Below are positions 1 to 11,362 of a stretch of DNA of 64,000 nt, in pieces. The stretch is from Heloderma charlesbogerti (Eukaryota; Chordata; Lepidosauria; Squamata; Helodermatidae): assembly GCA_026122225.1 (NCBI GenBank), contig JANEZZ010000302.1, forward strand, positions 613,002 through 677,001, in the 5' to 3' direction. Positions within the stretch are counted from its first letter, which is position 1, and every line of letters begins with the position of its first letter. The notes under the pieces are model-generated. The model was not told the DNA's origin, made no database searches, and was given only the letters and a program-made list of their open reading frames with translations. The position numbers were made by a program, and so were the translations under genes.

Positions 1-31
1 AGGCCCCCTATTCTATGGTTCTATGACTTTA
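1..31 (+). mobile_element. CR1 LINE 3' terminus
   Basis: The window opens with ..GGCCCCCTATTCTATGGTTCTATGA, matching the last bases and octamer-type tail (ATTCTATG)n of CR1 LINEs seen more fully at 11300-11360 and 61850-61898. The rest of the copy lies outside the window. Confidence 0.6.
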
Positions 32-111
32 GGTCGGATCCAACAGGGCTCTCCTTATGTGTATGGAACAGTGCAAGCTACCTTGCACATTGGTCCATCT
101 TGCTCAGTATT

Positions 112-185
112 GCAGCCTTCCCCAACCTGGGGCCCTCCAGATGTTTTGAACAATGCCCAGCATTCCTGACCCAAGCTCTCTAGAA
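112..185. mobile_element. fragment of palindromic CTTCCCCAACCTGG element
   Basis: GCAGCCTTCCCCAACCTGG followed by a CCCTCCAGATGTTTTG motif is one arm of the palindromic family seen complete at 54977-55106 and 39555-39675. Only the left arm is present. Confidence 0.55.
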
Positions 186-499
186 GTTAAATCTTCAACT
201 TCCTCATCTCTAATGTATATGAACACTCCTATCTTTAGCCCAAAGAACAAGCAAACAAATAAAACCCCTCACACCTCTCTTTTGGCTTACAGGAACACAA
301 GCTATTTTGGCTTTGTGACCCAATCTTGATCTGCTCCTCTGTTCCCAAAGTGGGCAACCAGATGCCCCTACGGGAAGCCCAGGAGCAGGATATGAGCACA
401 AAGGCACCTGCTCACGTGTGTTTCCCAACAACTGGTATTCAGAGGAATACCGCACTGTATAGAGAGGCATACCACCTCCAATACTGATGGTAATACCTT

Positions 500-1000
500 T
501 TAATCTATGTATATATTTATTTATTACATCTCTATACAACCCAATAGCCAAAGCTCTCTGGGTGGTTCACAACAATTAAGACCATAACATACAAGACAGT
601 ATAAAGATTTTAAAGTTTAAAATTACAGTATCAAAAATAAAATAATAATCAAATCAAACCGAGGAGCAGTGCAAAGATTTAAAATACAATACAAGATTTA
701 TAACAGAAACTGACAAACTAAAATGCCTGGGAAAATAAGAAGGGTTTCACCTGGCACTGAAAAGAGCACAATCTAGGTGCCAGGCGAGACTCTCTGAGAA
801 GCTCACTCCACAACATGGGTGCCACAGCAGAAAAGGCTCTATTCTTAGTAGCCACCCACCTCACTTCTTTTGGCAGGAGCTCCCAGAGAAGGACTGCTGA
901 AGGTGTTCTTAGGGTCCAGGCAGGTGTATATAGTAGGCATTGATAGACTTATTCTCAGTGGTTTTGTCTGATCCCCTTTTTAAAGTTGGTGGCCATCACC
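500..1000 (-). mobile_element. L2-like LINE 3' end
   Basis: Read on the minus strand, about 1000-740 encodes a degraded LINE C-terminus containing AFSAVAPMLW and a SELLRESRLAP-like stretch, followed by AT-rich 3' UTR sequence down to about 545. The same C-terminal motif occurs again near 1340, so this is a separate copy from the remnant at 1245-2900. Confidence 0.6.
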
Positions 1001-1244
1001 AAACAAATATAGCATATAGCAGACTGAGTAGAAGCTTCAGCAATGCATAATTGGGAGTGGGGACATGGGGGAGGATGCCTCGGGCAATTGTCCTTAATAG
1101 TATTGATTTATTTAGCAAATGTATGGATTGTCCTTCCAGTCAATGAATACTTTTATTAAAGCTGATAAAAAGTGTATCGAACTACAGCAAAAAGACAGAA
1201 GTAAAAAATAGAACCGCCAATTCAATAAGAGCAGAGATTGACGT

Positions 1245-2900
1245 TAACCATTAAAAGCTCGGCAGAACCATATCTTCACCAGTTATCTGAAGGAGCCTCC
1301 CAGGGGAAGAAGTTCCATAACCATGATGCCACTACAGAGAAGGCCCCATCTCGAGTATCCACCAACCTCACCTGTCTGGGTGATGGGACATGGAGCAGTG
1401 CCTCAGATGATGAACCAAAATTACTGGCAGGCTCATAGGGGAGAAGGTGGTCTCTCAGATATCTTGGTCCCAAGTTGCTTAGGGCTTTGTAGGTAAAAAC
1501 AAAGAAACTCCAGCATCTTGAATTGGGCTCAGAAACAAACTCAAAGCCAGTGATGCTGATTCAAGACTGGGGTTGTATGTTCTGCAAAGTCCATACTAAT
1601 AGCAGTAACTTCCAAGCATTTTTCAAGGGAAGCCCCATATAAAGCGAGTTACTACAGTCACTATGACTAGATTTGCCTCCTCTGGGCAGGGGTACAGCTG
1701 ATAAAACAGATAAAGCTGGATGCCCTGAGTAGGTGTGAAGCCCAAGGGAAGCAGATTGTAATGCAGCACTCCAGCACTCACTGTCTGTTCAGGGTCTCCT
1801 CAGGCAAGGCACAAGTCACATCAGGACCTTGGATAGCACACTGCAGGACTGACTAGCTGAAGCATTCTCCCATAAAGAGCTGTTGTCCCAGCAAAGGACT
1901 ACTATCAAGTGAGGCCTTAAGGCTGGCACATCCTGGTCTTTCAGAGTTCTGACTGCAGTTCTTAAAGGGCCAGTGTCTGTTTCTGCAGTCTCTTGCTCCT
2001 ACATGGCTGAGGGATAGGAGAAACTGCAGGGAAGTCATCCTCAGAGTGAGATGATTGGTGAACTACATCCTCAGACTTGGATGATATAGTGCTGAGATCT
2101 CCCCCTGAAGTGGGGTGACTTGTGACCCAGTTCTCCTTGGAGTTCTCCTTGGGGGAATGAGGAGCCTCAGAACCCAAGGACATATCACTGGGCAAAAGCA
2201 CTCATGACAACTGTTGCCACCTGACCCTCCAGGAGTAGCACAGGATCCAAGAGCATCCCCCAGCTGCATATCTGATCTTCCAGAGGGGCTGCAACCCCCT
2301 CCTGAGCAGGCCGTACTTTCAATCCTGGGTTCCTCAGTCTACTGACCAATAAGAACTTTGTCTTGTCTGGATTGCACCTCAATTTATTCATTCATATCCA
2401 GTCTCTCGCTGTGCCCAGGAAACCATTCAGGACTTAAAAGCCTACTTAGCATCAGTTGAAAAGAAGAGTTAGAGCTGGTGTCATCAGCATAATCATGAGA
2501 CCCAAAACCCTGGATGGCCTCCCCCAGTGGCTTCACACAGATGTTTAAAAGCATGGAGGACAAAATAGAGCCCCGAGGGACTCCCTAGTTGAGTAAACAA
2601 GACACCAAGCAGCAGCCCCCTAGCACTCACCCGGATACAACCAGAACCACCAGAAAATGATTCCCCCAAGACCCATACCTACCAAGTGCCTCAGAAGGAT
2701 ACCACAGTTAATGCTATTGAATGCCACACCGAGGTCCAGCAGAACTAACTGGGATGTACTCCCCTCATCTAGTTCACAATGTACATTATTCACCAAAGTC
2801 CTAAAATCTGTTCTAAGTCCAGACTGAAAAGGCTCCAGCAAATCAGCTTCATCCAAGGAAGTCTTAGAACACATAGGACCTTCAACAAGGTGTTGCAGTG
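1245..2900 (-). pseudogene. L2/CR1-like LINE reverse-transcriptase remnant
   Basis: The minus strand carries scattered reverse-transcriptase motifs in several frames. At 2874-2620 there is an LVLLDLGVAFNSINCGIL stretch (the palm motif usually read as LDLSAAFDTI). At 2391-2185 there is NPDKTKFLLV followed by LLDPVLLLEGQVATV. Near 1650 there is DCSNSLYMGLPLK, and at 1473-1276 GPRYLRDHLLPYEPA and AFSVVASWLWN. The order is that of an L2/CR1-type (Jockey-group) ORF2. Frameshifts, substitutions at the first catalytic site and an unrelated insertion at about 1725-2185 make it dead. The family assignment is from memory of squamate LINE sequences. Confidence 0.75.
1725..2185. other. unidentified insertion inside the LINE remnant
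   Basis: Between the LINE segments ending near 2185 (..VATVVMSAFAQ) and resuming near 1690 (DCSNSLYMG) lies about 460 bp that does not continue the reverse-transcriptase reading. On the minus strand it holds an acidic, serine-rich reading ending CRSKRLQKQTL, faintly like the reading at 58897-58553. I do not recognise the family. Confidence 0.35.
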
Positions 2901-3061
2901 TGAGGTGCTCCTGTTCAGGATTCCAGCCAGCTTTCCTGCCAGCTGTCCCACCACTTCCCAGAATACTCCATTCAATTACATTCCCCTTTCCCCACCCCCA
3001 TCCATCGATTCCCCCCTGCCCCCAAACAGCCAGTCAGCATTCCATGGCCACAGAGAAATGT

Positions 3062-3089
3062 GATGGATGGATGGATGGATGGATGGATA
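3062..3089. repeat. (GATG)n microsatellite
   Basis: Seven near-perfect GATG units in a row. Confidence 0.9.
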
Positions 3090-3405
3090 GAGCTGTTTCT
3101 CCTTAAAGACATTTTTATCCTTCTGCAAATCTTGGTGTTCCCCACAAGCCTGCTGATAACTTCTGATTGTGCATGGATAGTACCATTTTGGCTACCTAAG
3201 GGTCACAATTCAGAGAATGAGTTTGCGATGAGTATACAGGATTGCAGTATTCCAAGTCCCTACTTTCATCTGTGAAATGTTAGAGGGTATGTAGTTCTGT
3301 GGGGCATGAGGGTGCTAAGGACTGGAACACAGAACTATCAGTGCCTTCAGCAAACCACAGTTCCCAAGATTCTTGAGCGGGGGTGGGGGTAACAATCTAA
3401 TAGAA

Positions 3406-3541
3406 CAGGGGTGGGCAGAAAATAGATCTCCAGATGTTTGGGACATCAATTCCCAGCATTCCTGACTATTGACCATTCTGACAGGGGCTTCTGGGAGTTG
3501 AAGCCCAAAACATCTGGAGATCTACCTTCTACCCACTCCTG
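3406..3541. mobile_element. palindromic hAT-like MITE with 8-bp TSD
   Basis: Starts CAGGGGTGGGCAG and ends in its inverted counterpart CTACCCACTCCTG. The arms include AGATCTCCAGATGTTT and its complement. It is flanked by perfect TAATAGAA duplications (3398-3405 and 3542-3549). An 8-bp TSD plus CAG..CTG ends fits a non-autonomous hAT element. Confidence 0.78.
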
Positions 3542-3861
3542 TAATAGAAAACAGACGAAAGTCTGTAGTTTAAGCAGCCACTCAATGTTGAAACATGCAG
3601 GAGGGGGTGGGGGCAGAGGGAGGAACCCCAGACTGCTTCCACTAAATGAGAATTTCAGCACTAATAAACACATACCCGAACAATCAGTGGTGATCTTTGA
3701 AAAGACATCCTTGAAGCTTCTAAGAACTAGAAGCTTATTTTAAAATGGAGAGAGAGAATAAAATGTTGAGGCTGAATCCGTGCCCAACTTAGTACTACAG
3801 TCTGCAATCTTGACAAAACTCATCACACACCCAACACTGGTGGGTTGATTACAGAATCAAA

Positions 3862-3955
3862 CAGTGCAATCCTATGCATGTCTGCTCAGAAGTAAACCCC
3901 ACTGAGTTCGATGGGACTTACTTCTAGGTAAGGAAGCATAAGATTGCAGCCTTAA
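3862..3955. mobile_element. GCAATCCTATGC-type short palindromic element
   Basis: Begins CAGTGCAATCCTATGCATG and ends with GCATAAGATTGCAG, an inverted-repeat pair. The centre contains the AGAAGTAA..CCCACTGAGTT block also seen at 8091, 21776 and 46828. Probably a non-autonomous DNA transposon common in squamates. Confidence 0.6.
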
Positions 3956-4333
3956 CACTGCATTAATTAACTTTAAAAAAAAACAAACCACAGAACAACT
4001 CAGAACAACGCTGAATGTTAGAAATTAGTGGCTGAAGTAATTGCTTGGCCATCCATTAATACTTCATTAATGAAGACTGGCCCTTTTAAGCTAAGCTTGT
4101 CACTCTCTTGGGGGTGGGAAAAAAAAGTCTAAGCTCATCTCTCCAAACACCACCTGGATTTGGAATATATATTAAAATGTGGATTTAATTTAAAATCACT
4201 AGATTCACTAATATATTGGTCAAATGCAGGGCAAGCAGCATTAACAAAACCTTAGCAATTAAGAATAAGGGTTATTGCAGCACTGTGATGCTTTGGAACA
4301 AAGAAAAGGCATTTTGTTAAAATAAAAGACATC

Positions 4334-4503
4334 AAGTGGAGGCTGGTGGCTCCGATTTTGGTGGGGCTATGTTTCCATTCTGGGTTTTAGTCAGAGCCAG
4401 CAAGAACTCTACAGGAGCTATCCAGGGTGCTAAACCATACCATCCCAAAATGGGTTCAGCACCTTGGATAGCTCCTTTAGAGTTCTGGCTTCAGCCTCCA
4501 CTG
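4334..4503. mobile_element. foldback hAT-like MITE (CAGTGGAGG family)
   Basis: Inverted termini AAGTGGAGGCTGGTGGCTCC and GCCTCCACTG enclose a second inverted pair built on GAGCTATCCAGGGTGCT and AGCACCTTGGATAGCTC. Perfect 8-bp TSD AAGACATC at 4326-4333 and 4504-4511. Other copies lie at 17136, 18191 and 40724. Confidence 0.85.
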
Positions 4504-4693
4504 AAGACATCCAAACATCTTTTGTGGAGGTGGGGGGAGTTATTCAGCAACTTGGGACAGGATAGCAAGAGTTACTCAGTCCAGCCCCAGCTTCTTTCAG
4601 TGGGAAAGGTGGCTGTACAGAGCACTTCTCATTCATGCTGTCGAATAACACTTGACCGAGTATCTACAGAGAGGGATGAAGGGGGCACGACTG

Positions 4694-4951
4694 AGGGGTC
4701 TCCACCCAGGGATTAATATCCACAGCAGCCTCCCCCAACCTGGTTTGCTTCAGATGTTTTGGTTGTAGTCCAAAATATCTAGAGAGCACCAGGTTGGGGG
4801 AGGCTGCATTCCATGATGACATCGTGCATGCCGGACTGATGGGAATTGCAGTCCCAAGCCACAGGTTTGGGGAAGGCTGCTGTAGAAATGACAGATTGGA
4901 ACCAGGTGGGGGAAGGTTTCTGTAGATATTAATCCCTGGATGGAGACCCCT
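4694..4951. repeat. foldback sequence with ~55-bp inverted arms
   Basis: GAGGGGTCTCCACCCAGGG at the left recurs inverted as CCCTGGATGGAGACCCCTC at the right. The complementarity continues inward through the CCCCCAACCTGG and CCAGGTGGGGG motifs. The interior holds further CTTCCCCAACCTGG-type arms (near 4785 and 4870), so several palindromic copies seem stacked. Confidence 0.6.
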
Positions 4952-5171
4952 CCCCTGGGGCCTCTCTCTGCCAATAGATGCTCAGCCAAGTTTCATTTGA
5001 CCAGCTGGGGAAGGCCAAGATACCATGGCATTCATTTGAAGCAAAACTCTTCTGGCTCTGCAGTCTCTTTTCCCTCCCCCACCCACCCCGGACCCCAGAT
5101 GTGTGGGGTGCAGATGGTAGTGAGTTGGTAACAAGGGAATCACATTCTGTAACTGCCCAAAGATGCCCTTC

Positions 5172-5284
5172 AAGTGCAATCCTATGCTTGTTTAGACAGA
5201 AAAAAAGTCCTACAGCTCCCAGCATTCCCCAGTCCGGGAGTTGTGGGGCTTTTTTCTGTCTAAACATGCACAGGATTGCACCTT
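5172..5284. mobile_element. palindromic element with GCAATCCTATGC ends
   Basis: AAGTGCAATCCTATGCTTGTTTA pairs with TAAACATGCACAGGATTGCACC across a centre with AGTCCTACAGCTCCC and GGGAGTTGTGGGGCT. The same design appears at 63393-63497. Confidence 0.65.
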
Positions 5285-5312
5285 TAATTATCTAAACGTT
5301 TGACAGGCAAGG

Positions 5313-5610
5313 AGCCTGGTGTGGCGCAGAGTGGTAGGTGGCAGTATTGCAACCGAAACTCTCCCCATGACCTGAGTTCGATCCCAGCGGAAGCCGGGTC
5401 TCGGGTAGCCGGCTCAGGACAACTCGGCCCTCCATCCTCCCGAGGTCAGTAAAATAAGTACCCAGCTTACTGGGGGAAAGGTAGTCATGAGTCATGACTG
5501 GGGAAGGCAATGGCAAACCACCCAACTATAGTCTGCCATGAAAACGCCGTCCCTCTAGGGGTCAGTAATGACCTGGTCCTTGCACAGGAGGAACCTTTCC
5601 TTTCCTTTCC
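5313..5610 (+). mobile_element. tRNA-derived SINE with (CCTTT)n tail
   Basis: The head has an A-box-like TGGCGCAGAGTGGTAGG and a B-box-like GAGTTCGATCC. The body contains GGCAATGGCAAACCACCC and GTCAGTAATGACC. The tail is TTTCC repeated. A perfect 13-bp TSD, TTGACAGGCAAGG, lies at 5300-5312 and 5611-5623. Inserted by a LINE-type mechanism; the partner LINE is not evident from this tail. Confidence 0.87.
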
Positions 5611-5623
5611 TTGACAGGCAAGG

Positions 5624-7197
5624 GGAGGAGAGATGAAAAAAGACAAATTGGCACAGATGGAACAAGGTTTCGGTTTCTGTGTCTGTGTTGCGGGGGGGGG
5701 GGGGGAATCTGCTTTTCCAAGCCAGTTCCTCCCTTCTTCCCAAACCCAGCTCCTTGTTTAGATTGGGGGGGGGGGAGGAAGAACTGGAAACATATTACCT
5801 CCCCTTCCACCAGAAGCCCTGACATCACACACACTCACACACACACTGAAATGGTGTCCCTGTCAACAATGAAAGTGGGATCAGATTTTGCCTTCATTGC
5901 AACAGTCTACCCCACCACATATAAATGAAAGGGGTGTACTACTTGGGTGTGGCGGGCACTGTGGAGAGATAAACCTGCCCCTCCTAGCAGACCCAGACTT
6001 CGACAGAAATCAAGCAGAAATAGTATCTGCAGAGCCCCCACTCTGGGTTCTGTTTCTTGATCACGCACAATGAAGTATGACTGAACGCTGTGCGGAGCTA
6101 GCGTTTAGCCACACGGAAGATTTCGAGGTCCCAGGGCCGGACCTCAAGGCAGTCCCAGATCAAAAACCAGCCTCGCCTCGCCTGACTTCTCCCCTTCCTG
6201 CAACCTGCAGAGGACCGCCGCCGCCTCCTTGCAGCGAGGTATATCTCCGGAAAGATGGAAAAGCTTTCCCTCCTCCCAGCTGCTACGCTCTGCTCTGCAG
6301 GGCTGGTGCTGATTGGCCTAGAATGACATCACTGTTTTTTCCACAACAGGAGTCTAGTACGCTGGCAGGTCTATTTTTAGCACCCGGGAGAAAAGAGGCA
6401 TTAACCAGCCAGTGGCCCCAGCGGGGGCCCAGACAAGCTTACGAGGAAGGTCCCTCTGGGACAGAGGTGGGGAAAGCGGCCTTGATGCAGCAGGTTGCAG
6501 GAGATGGATACCTGGGGACGCGGTGGGAAGACGCACCACCTAGAGCCACCAACACACACACACACACACACACACACGCAACCTCTCCCCCTTCCTGCTG
6601 GGAAAGATGATATACAAATATAGAGGTTACCAGGTGGGGGGCAGGACAATTTTCCTGTGGGGAGGGAGACAGGAGGAGAAGGACGCATGGCGTTTAAATG
6701 CAGATGGCACAGCATGAAAATTTAGTCCATATGACTGCAGATAAGGATTCACCTGCCAGATGCCCCTTTTTGAAGGCATCGGCACTTTTAAAAACAGAGG
6801 GCTCTGGGTGTGCGTGCGTACGCAAGAGAGAGATCCATCACAATTCAGGAGATGCACAACAGCTCTGAGTCCGACCCCCCACCCCACCCCCAATCGCAAA
6901 AGCAGCTTAGAAGAAGCAAGTACTGAAACCTCCTCCCTCCCGACCTCCGTGCAAAGCCTCATCGCCGCCACCCCTCAGCGCACATGCTTCGTTCACACCT
7001 TCATGCGCTTCATTATCGCTGCATTTCCAATGTGGCTGAGGCTTTCGCAAGCCCTCAGCAGACGAGATGACTTCAGCTGCCTTACTCCCCCCCCCTCCTC
7101 TTCATCCCCGCCCCCTTCCAAGAAAGCCCTCATGATGTACAAATGCATAAGAAGCAGGAAGCTGCTAGTTCCCGCACTGAGGTCCAAGGGCAACAGG
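5624..7197. other. mostly unique sequence, no gene recognised
   Basis: Contains G-runs (5692-5706, 5766-5776), short CA tracts near 5826-5846, and relatively CpG-rich unique-looking sequence at about 6070-7000. Open frames here are unsupported by any domain or splice pattern. It could hold intronic regulatory DNA. Confidence 0.4.
6551..6577. repeat. (AC)n microsatellite
   Basis: Thirteen AC units with a final CG step. Confidence 0.9.
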
Positions 7198-7243
7198 GAG
7201 AGGAGAGGAGAGGAGAGGAGAGGAGAGGAGAGGAGAGGAGAGG
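7198..7243. repeat. (GAGAG)n-type pentanucleotide microsatellite
   Basis: Nine AGGAG-type pentamers in tandem. Confidence 0.9.
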
Positions 7244-8090
7244 GTCCCTAGTTTTTATTGCAGCCAGCATGTGAGATGTCGCAGGGAACATGCAGGCAGT
7301 TCTTGAACTGGCAGCCCTGAAATTTGTTCCCCACCCTGGCTGGAACAGGTTCTGCTTTTTCCTGTCGCTGTAAATACTGTTCAAAAACTGGCTGGATACC
7401 CATCACTTGATTGGCAACTCCTTAGCATAGATGGTGTTTGCTTTTAAGGGTTAGGCAAAAACATCAACAGAGGATACTTATGACCTTTTAATTGAACTTC
7501 CTTAAACAAAGGCAGTATTCCTCTCAATACCAGATGCTAGGGACAAGCCAAAATATGAACAGATATCACATTCATGTGGGCTGGCTGCTGTTGGAAATGG
7601 AATGCAGAACTAGATGGCCCTTGGTTTGTTCCCACAAGGCCATTTATCTTGTGTACTTCAGAAAAGAAGATACAGCTGGACTCAGATACTAGGAAGAAAA
7701 CTGGTGCTGTAATAACTTTTGCACAACACAAAGCATATCTATGCCACCAGCAAACTGTACCCTATGACAGGGGTGGGCAGAAGGTAGATCCGGATATTTG
7801 AAGTGGATCAGCAACCAACTTGCAGGATGCTTCCAGACTAGGCGTTTGTAGTGCAATCGCCCTGCCTCATTCACAGAATTTGGTAAGGAGTCCAGATGAT
7901 GTCAGCTTCGATTTGTAACCCTCCCATGTTTTCCCATCACTTCTTCTGATTTGTTTTGTTTTGTTTTACAATTAAGGATGAAAAGACAGAATGGTTGCAC
8001 AATGTATTTTGACTGATACACTAAGAACCCTCCATCTGGAAGCACCCACATAAAAAAAAATAGCATCAACAAAAAGGCGACCACCTGCAA
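7244..8090. other. no gene recognised
   Basis: Unique-looking sequence with a short GACAGGGGTGGGCAGAAGGTAG motif at 7767, an arm of the palindromic family at 3406-3541. No coding feature supported. Confidence 0.4.
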
Positions 8091-8170
8091 CAGTGCAATC
8101 CTATGCATGTTTACTTAGAAGTAAGTCCCATTCTGTTCAATGGATCTTACTCCCAGGTAAGTGTGTATAG
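8091..8170. mobile_element. GCAATCCTATGC-type short element
   Basis: CAGTGCAATCCTATGCATG, then AGAAGTAAGTCCCATT and TTACTCCCAGGTAAGTGTG, the same order as at 21776-21860. The right terminal GATTGCA is missing or decayed. Confidence 0.6.
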
Positions 8171-9139
8171 GTTTGTGAAGTCGATGTGGATGCTAAAATT
8201 GAGATGTTGGGGGGCGGGGAGTGAATAGGAGCGGATTTTTGAGTGATAGTATTGAGAGTTCAATTCTGGCATTGAAAACAAATTCCTACGCTGAGCATAT
8301 ATGCAGAAGCACTCTGTTCCTTAATTCTCAGCATATGTCTGCACTCCTGAGCCACTGTTTTGCACCTGGTTGGAGGGCTTTGAGGTCCTAGTAAAAACAA
8401 AGTCTGCCGTCTGCCTACCCTTGTCCTAGGATATGACCTGCCGACCTCGTCAGCCTAAATTTTAGGCACAAAGTACTGTAAATTAGGGTACCCCTTTGGG
8501 TACCCTATGGAACAAGGTTTTCAATTCCTCTAACCACCGTAAGTAGTTTTGGGGCATCCCAAATATGTATCTTCCACTGGAAAGGCCATACCCTATAGGG
8601 ATACATACACTACAGAAAAACAAATGTTGCATTTATCATCATACTAATTACAATTTCTGCCCAAAGGCACTTCCAGCAGATTACTCCAATAGGTTCCAAA
8701 AGTGATTGTATCACTCCAGGGAACTACAGTTCTGCAAGCAGGAGCTAGAGGGGTGTCCAACAAAGAATACTTAGCACATCAGTAATCTACAGTTCCCAAG
8801 ATTCTTTGCAGGAAGCCATGACAGTTAAAAGGGTATGTCATCAATATAAGTTGATAGTTCAGATCAGGGGCGGGCAGCAGACACCCACGGGCCACAAGCA
8901 AGCCACATTTAACCCTTGCAGCACTCTGTATCACCACCGAGTGGTCCCCCCCCCATTTTTAGCTTGTGGGGTGACCCATGGACTTTCTGGCACCCCACAG
9001 ACTTCAGGAGGGGCCGGGGGGAGCAAAGATGGCCTCTGGGCCCCTTTGAGTTGCCCACCCTGGTTTAGAAGATACGCCCTATGAAGTGAATGGGGGGAGG
9101 GGGGACAAACTAGGAAACAGCTTCAGCCTCACATCACCA
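8171..9139. other. no gene recognised
   Basis: Unique-looking sequence with short degraded pieces of small palindromic elements (for example CAGGGGCGGGCAGCAGAC near 8866). No coding feature supported. Confidence 0.4.
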
Positions 9140-9232
9140 ACTATGGCAGCAGGTTCCAACAGTGGCCATGCATGATGGGAGTTGTAGTAATACACATTTA
9201 GAGGGTGCAAGGTTGGGGAAGGCTACAATATG
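9140..9232. mobile_element. partial CTTCCCCAACCTGG palindromic element
   Basis: Contains GGCCATGCATGATGGGAGTTGTAGT and ends AAGGTTGGGGAAGGCTAC, the right arm of the family at 54977-55106. The left arm is poorly preserved. Confidence 0.5.
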
Positions 9233-10578
9233 GTGTGATTCAATGGTTGATCTTTTCCATGGGCACCAGCTTGGACCAAAGGCATGTATTTGAATGGCCC
9301 AAGGACTAGAAGTCACAGATGGGTTCCCACAAGCAGGTATACATGTTCAGAGTACTTCTAGGTTTGATAACTGCTTCTTCTGTTTTAAGGAGGCACTGAA
9401 AGTGAATCAACCACTACAGCTATTCCATTACTCAGATTTGCACATGGGGGGAAGGGGAGTAAACACACCAGTCTCACAACTTCGGGTTGTGACTCAGCTG
9501 CCAACACTGTGAAAATTCACAGCTTCTCATTTAGAAGGTAAGGGAGGTGGGGGGGTGGAGATGTGTGGATCTTGGCCCTTTATTCCCACAGATTTTTCTG
9601 CTCTTTTATCCCGTGGTGTCAAATATCCATGGAGTGTTTGGGTCTTTCAAATGAGCGGTGTTCCACCCCTCTACAACACAAGAGAGTGTTTTCCTTCCTC
9701 CCTCTTTCTGTTGCTCACTCATGCAACCATTTGCACATCCAGCCACCTGAGACATTCAGTGCTAACTGAGCCTCCTTTAAGCTCTGTGCAAATGCCACAA
9801 AAAAGCAGCAGTGGAATTGACACCCCCCCCCTCCACCCCCTGCAGAAGAAGCAGCCCCTATGCTGGAAAAAAAAAATTGCCATGGGGTTTGAAGCTCCTT
9901 GTCAGTTTCATCTCTATGGTGGAGGGACTCCTTCAGACTTTCAGCAGAGGTCGTGGGAAGGCATGTCAAGTTCACTCCTGCTTTCCCCCCATGCATCTAT
10001 TTTTTTTCTAAACAGAAAAGGCAACGTTTGCACATACAGCTCCCAATATATTTATTTTGCCAACTGAAAATAAATCTGATCAAATTAGACATAAGGAGGA
10101 TCTTGCAAACTTGTCCAAACCAGCAGAACTACTATATATGTCAGAAACTGAATGTGGAGGGGGCATCATAGGGGGTGGGGAGGTGGGATGTTCTTGTTCT
10201 CACTGTTGCACAGGAACAGCCTCAAAAAATATGACCACAGCATGTGCGGTTTTAAAACCTTTATCTTTAGGAGCCAGTGTCTCACGCAAACATGCACAAA
10301 CATACCGCTGGAGTTAGCAAGCGCTCATGTAATGCAGTGGCTGAAAAGTAAGATAGGAAGTTGATGGTTTACATCTTGCTCCATCTAAGAAACTCATGGA
10401 TCAGTTGCTGGGACATGAATAAAGTTAAGTATCCGCTTGGATGAGTGACTGAAGGGAAATTGCTGTAGGCTGTTCTCAGCTCCCCATAAAGGAAGATCAG
10501 GGGTAAATATGCAACAAATAAAATAATGTGCCAAGCTCTTTGGAGGAAGAACAGTGTACCCCTAAGCAGTGTACCCCT
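9233..10578. other. no gene recognised
   Basis: Mixed-composition sequence with homopolymer runs (C-run near 9826, A-run near 9867, T-run near 10000). Open frames on both strands show no recognisable domain. Confidence 0.4.
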
Positions 10579-10863
10579 CACACAACAAGCTAAACCACAC
10601 TCAGTGGTTGAGTGTGGGCTGTTGTTTAACCATGTGTTGTTTGCTGAACCGTGGGTTAATGTGTTGCCTTGTTAACCACCCTGAACAACCCAACAAACCA
10701 TGGGTTCTCAAGGTGGCTTGTTCAAGAAAAATAAGCCACACTGCATGCTTAATAAGCCACCCTGCAGAAAATGTCCTGGGCTCAGACAACACCCTTAACA
10801 AGCAAGCCATGTTTCAACAACAAGCCACATTCAACCACTGAGTGTGGGTTAGTGTGTTGTGTG
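10579..10863. mobile_element. foldback element, ~40-bp terminal inverted repeats
   Basis: The left end CACACAACAAGCTAAACCAC followed by ACTCAGTGGTTG is matched inverted at the right end by CAACCACTGAGTGTGGG and TTAGTGTGTTGTGTG. The interior repeats AACCATG and GTTGTTTAACC-like words. No convincing TSD was found, so class is uncertain (non-autonomous DNA transposon likely). Confidence 0.65.
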
Positions 10864-10934
10864 AACCCAGCCAATGGATTGGCTGGGTTATAGCCCCTTC
10901 CGCAGCCTCCTTTAGGGCTAAGCAGAGGATCTAT

Positions 10935-11362
10935 ACCTGGAAACAAAGCCCTGTGAGGAGAGACTGAAAGAATTGGGCATGTTTAGCCTTGAGAAGAGAA
11001 GACTGAGTGGAGATAGGATAGCGCTCTTCAAGTACTTGAAAGGCTGTCACAGAGAGGAAGGCCAGGATCTCTTCTCGATCATCCCAGAGTGCATGATATG
11101 GAATAATGGGCTCAAGTTACAGGAAGCCAGATTCCGGCTGAACATCAGGAAAAACCTCCTGACTGTTAGAGCAACACAACAATGAAACCAATTTCCTAGG
11201 GAGGTAGTGGGCTCTCCCACACTGGTGACATTCAAGATGAGGCTGGACAGTCAACTGTCAGGGATGCTTGGCCTGGATTCCTGCATGGAGCAGGGGGTTG
11301 GACTGGATGGTCTTATAGGCCCCTTCCAAGCCTACTATTCTATGGTCCTATGATTCTAAGTA
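10935..11362 (+). mobile_element. CR1 LINE 3' end
   Basis: Typical CR1 ORF2 C-terminal and 3' UTR sequence. It includes AGGCCAGGATCTCTTCTCG, GGAAGCCAGATTCCGGCTGA, the GGACTGGATGGTCTTATAGG block and a terminal CTATTCTATGGTCCTATGATTCT tail. A short open stretch remains but the coding frame is broken. Confidence 0.82.

Noticed and set aside
3853..3965. Conserved regulatory element, because the GCAATCCTATGC motif recurs often
   Set aside because: Recurrence at eight or more sites with the same internal order indicates a dispersed transposon family rather than a site under constraint.
6077..6610. 177-codon open frame, plus strand
   Set aside because: Ends in translated (AC)n microsatellite, proline/serine rich, no domain or splice sites recognised.
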